In this document: piece after piece, positions 5,671-5,972 of the stretch
How the letters are laid out: every line of letters starts with the position of its first letter
How positions within the stretch are numbered: position 1 is the first letter of the stretch
Assembly: GCA_022710665.1 (NCBI GenBank)
Contig: JAKLGN010000082.1
Span: forward strand, 1-5,972
Origin: Methanoregula sp.
GTDB lineage: Archaea; Halobacteriota; Methanomicrobia; Methanomicrobiales; Methanospirillaceae
Reading direction: 5' to 3'
DNA length: 5,972 bases
Program-made: the position numbers and the translations under genes
The notes under the pieces: generated by a model
What the model was told of the DNA's origin: nothing
The model's database searches: none
What the model saw: the letters and a program-made list of their open reading frames with translations, nothing else

Positions 5671-5755
5671 CGCCGGGGAAGAGATTTGAACTCTTGAGGT
5701 GCAGGGCACCAGTAGCTTTCAAGGCTACCGCCTTCCCGGACTAGACTACCCCGGC
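5671..5755 (-). tRNA. tRNA-Ser (anticodon UGA)
   Basis: The 85-nt minus-strand sequence folds as a class II tRNA: acceptor GCCGGGG/CCCCGGC with discriminator G, D-stem GTCT/AGGC, anticodon stem GTAGC/GCTAC with loop CTTGAAA (anticodon TGA), a long variable arm GGTGC-CCT-GCACC, and T-arm AAGAG-TTCAAAT-CTCTT. The long variable arm and the UGA anticodon identify serine (decoding UCA and probably other UCN codons). The 3' CCA is not encoded (the following bases are TAT), as is usual in archaea, and there is no intron. It is upstream of hypC on the same strand. Confidence 0.97.
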
Positions 5756-5779
5756 AGTGCTCCATATGTTTGAGCTGCG

Positions 5780-5789
5780 ATATAAAAAA
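5780..5789 (-). promoter_or_regulatory. TATA box of tRNA-Ser
   Basis: On the minus strand TTTTTTATAT (5789-5780) lies about 25-34 bp before the first base of the tRNA, the normal distance for an archaeal box A. This suggests the tRNA gene has its own promoter, located between it and the family B copy at the right edge. Confidence 0.6.
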
Positions 5790-5808
5790 GGCTTCTTAAG
5801 GCTCTGTA

Positions 5809-5972
5809 GAAAACCTCGTCTTATGGTGTCAGTGACCCTCTGTAGTAATTATGAGGGTGATCCCCTCTCTCCCCCTGAGGGGGAGGCAGCATGCGGGGGC
5901 AGGCCCCCTTGTCCCCCCTTACCCGGCCATACTCCACGGGGCGAGCCCCGACGAGGCGGCGAGCGCCCGTGG
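5809..5972. repeat. Family B 164-bp GC-rich repeat, copy 2 (reaches window edge)
   Basis: This is a direct repeat of 3651-3814 (147 of 164 identical, no gaps), and the match is still continuing at the last base, so the true right boundary is unknown. Its hairpins are slightly better than in copy 1: CTCCCCC-TGA-GGGGGAG is perfect here (5869-5885), and GGGGG-CAGG-CCCCC and CCACGGG/CCCGTGG are retained. The left end begins just after GGCTCTGTA, a terminus-like sequence that might mark an element boundary. Confidence 0.85.

Noticed and set aside
5671..5755. Integration attachment site at tRNA-Ser
   Set aside because: No duplicated 3' tRNA fragment and no integrase gene are seen in the window; the flanking repeats are unrelated to the tRNA sequence.
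5328..5765. Extended N-terminus for HypC (145 residues)
   Set aside because: The extension translates the tRNA-Ser gene, and HypC needs its cysteine directly after the initiator methionine, so the start is at 5552.

Overview
The window looks like a chromosomal segment of a methanogenic archaeon, most likely from the Methanomicrobiales (a Methanoregula-like lineage is my guess). The evidence is an overlapping gene pair for methanofuran biosynthesis, an archaeal-type SurE, [NiFe]-hydrogenase maturation genes, a tRNA-Ser gene without an encoded CCA end, TATA-like promoter boxes and oligo-T transcript ends. The genus assignment is inference.

Layout. Positions 1-350 hold no gene that I can support, only small palindromes. 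Positions 351-541 carry an inverted copy of an intergenic repeat (family A) just downstream of surE, which lies on the minus strand at 567-1346. A 71-bp divergent promoter region separates surE from mfnD-mfnF on the plus strand (1418-3243). These two genes overlap by four bases (ATGA) and encode the tyramine-glutamate ligase and the furan-coupling enzyme of methanofuran assembly. The 750 bp after mfnF are non-coding and made largely of repeats: two tandem copies of family A, a hairpin plus T-tract, and the first copy of a 164-bp GC-rich repeat (family B). The minus strand then carries tRNA-Ser(UGA) and a tight operon hypC-hypA-hypE (5552 down to 3994). A second family B copy in the same orientation runs off the right edge.

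How the genes work together. MfnD makes gamma-glutamyltyramine, and MfnF joins it to the activated aminomethylfuran unit, giving the core of methanofuran, the C1 carrier at the entry of CO2-reducing methanogenesis. HypC, HypA and HypE act in maturation of the [NiFe] hydrogenases that supply electrons to that pathway: HypE makes the cyanide ligand, HypC carries the Fe(CN)2CO unit, and HypA delivers nickel. SurE is a housekeeping nucleotide phosphatase. All protein genes look intact.

The least ordinary part is between the genes. Family A occurs three times. Two copies lie immediately 3' of surE and of mfnF in the sense orientation, and all three have a G-rich block followed within about 7-11 nt by a T-run, so it may be a dispersed transcript-end element. 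Family B occurs twice as about 90% identical direct repeats with conserved hairpins, bracketing the hyp/tRNA cassette. I found no CRISPR array, insertion sequence, toxin-antitoxin pair or defence system.
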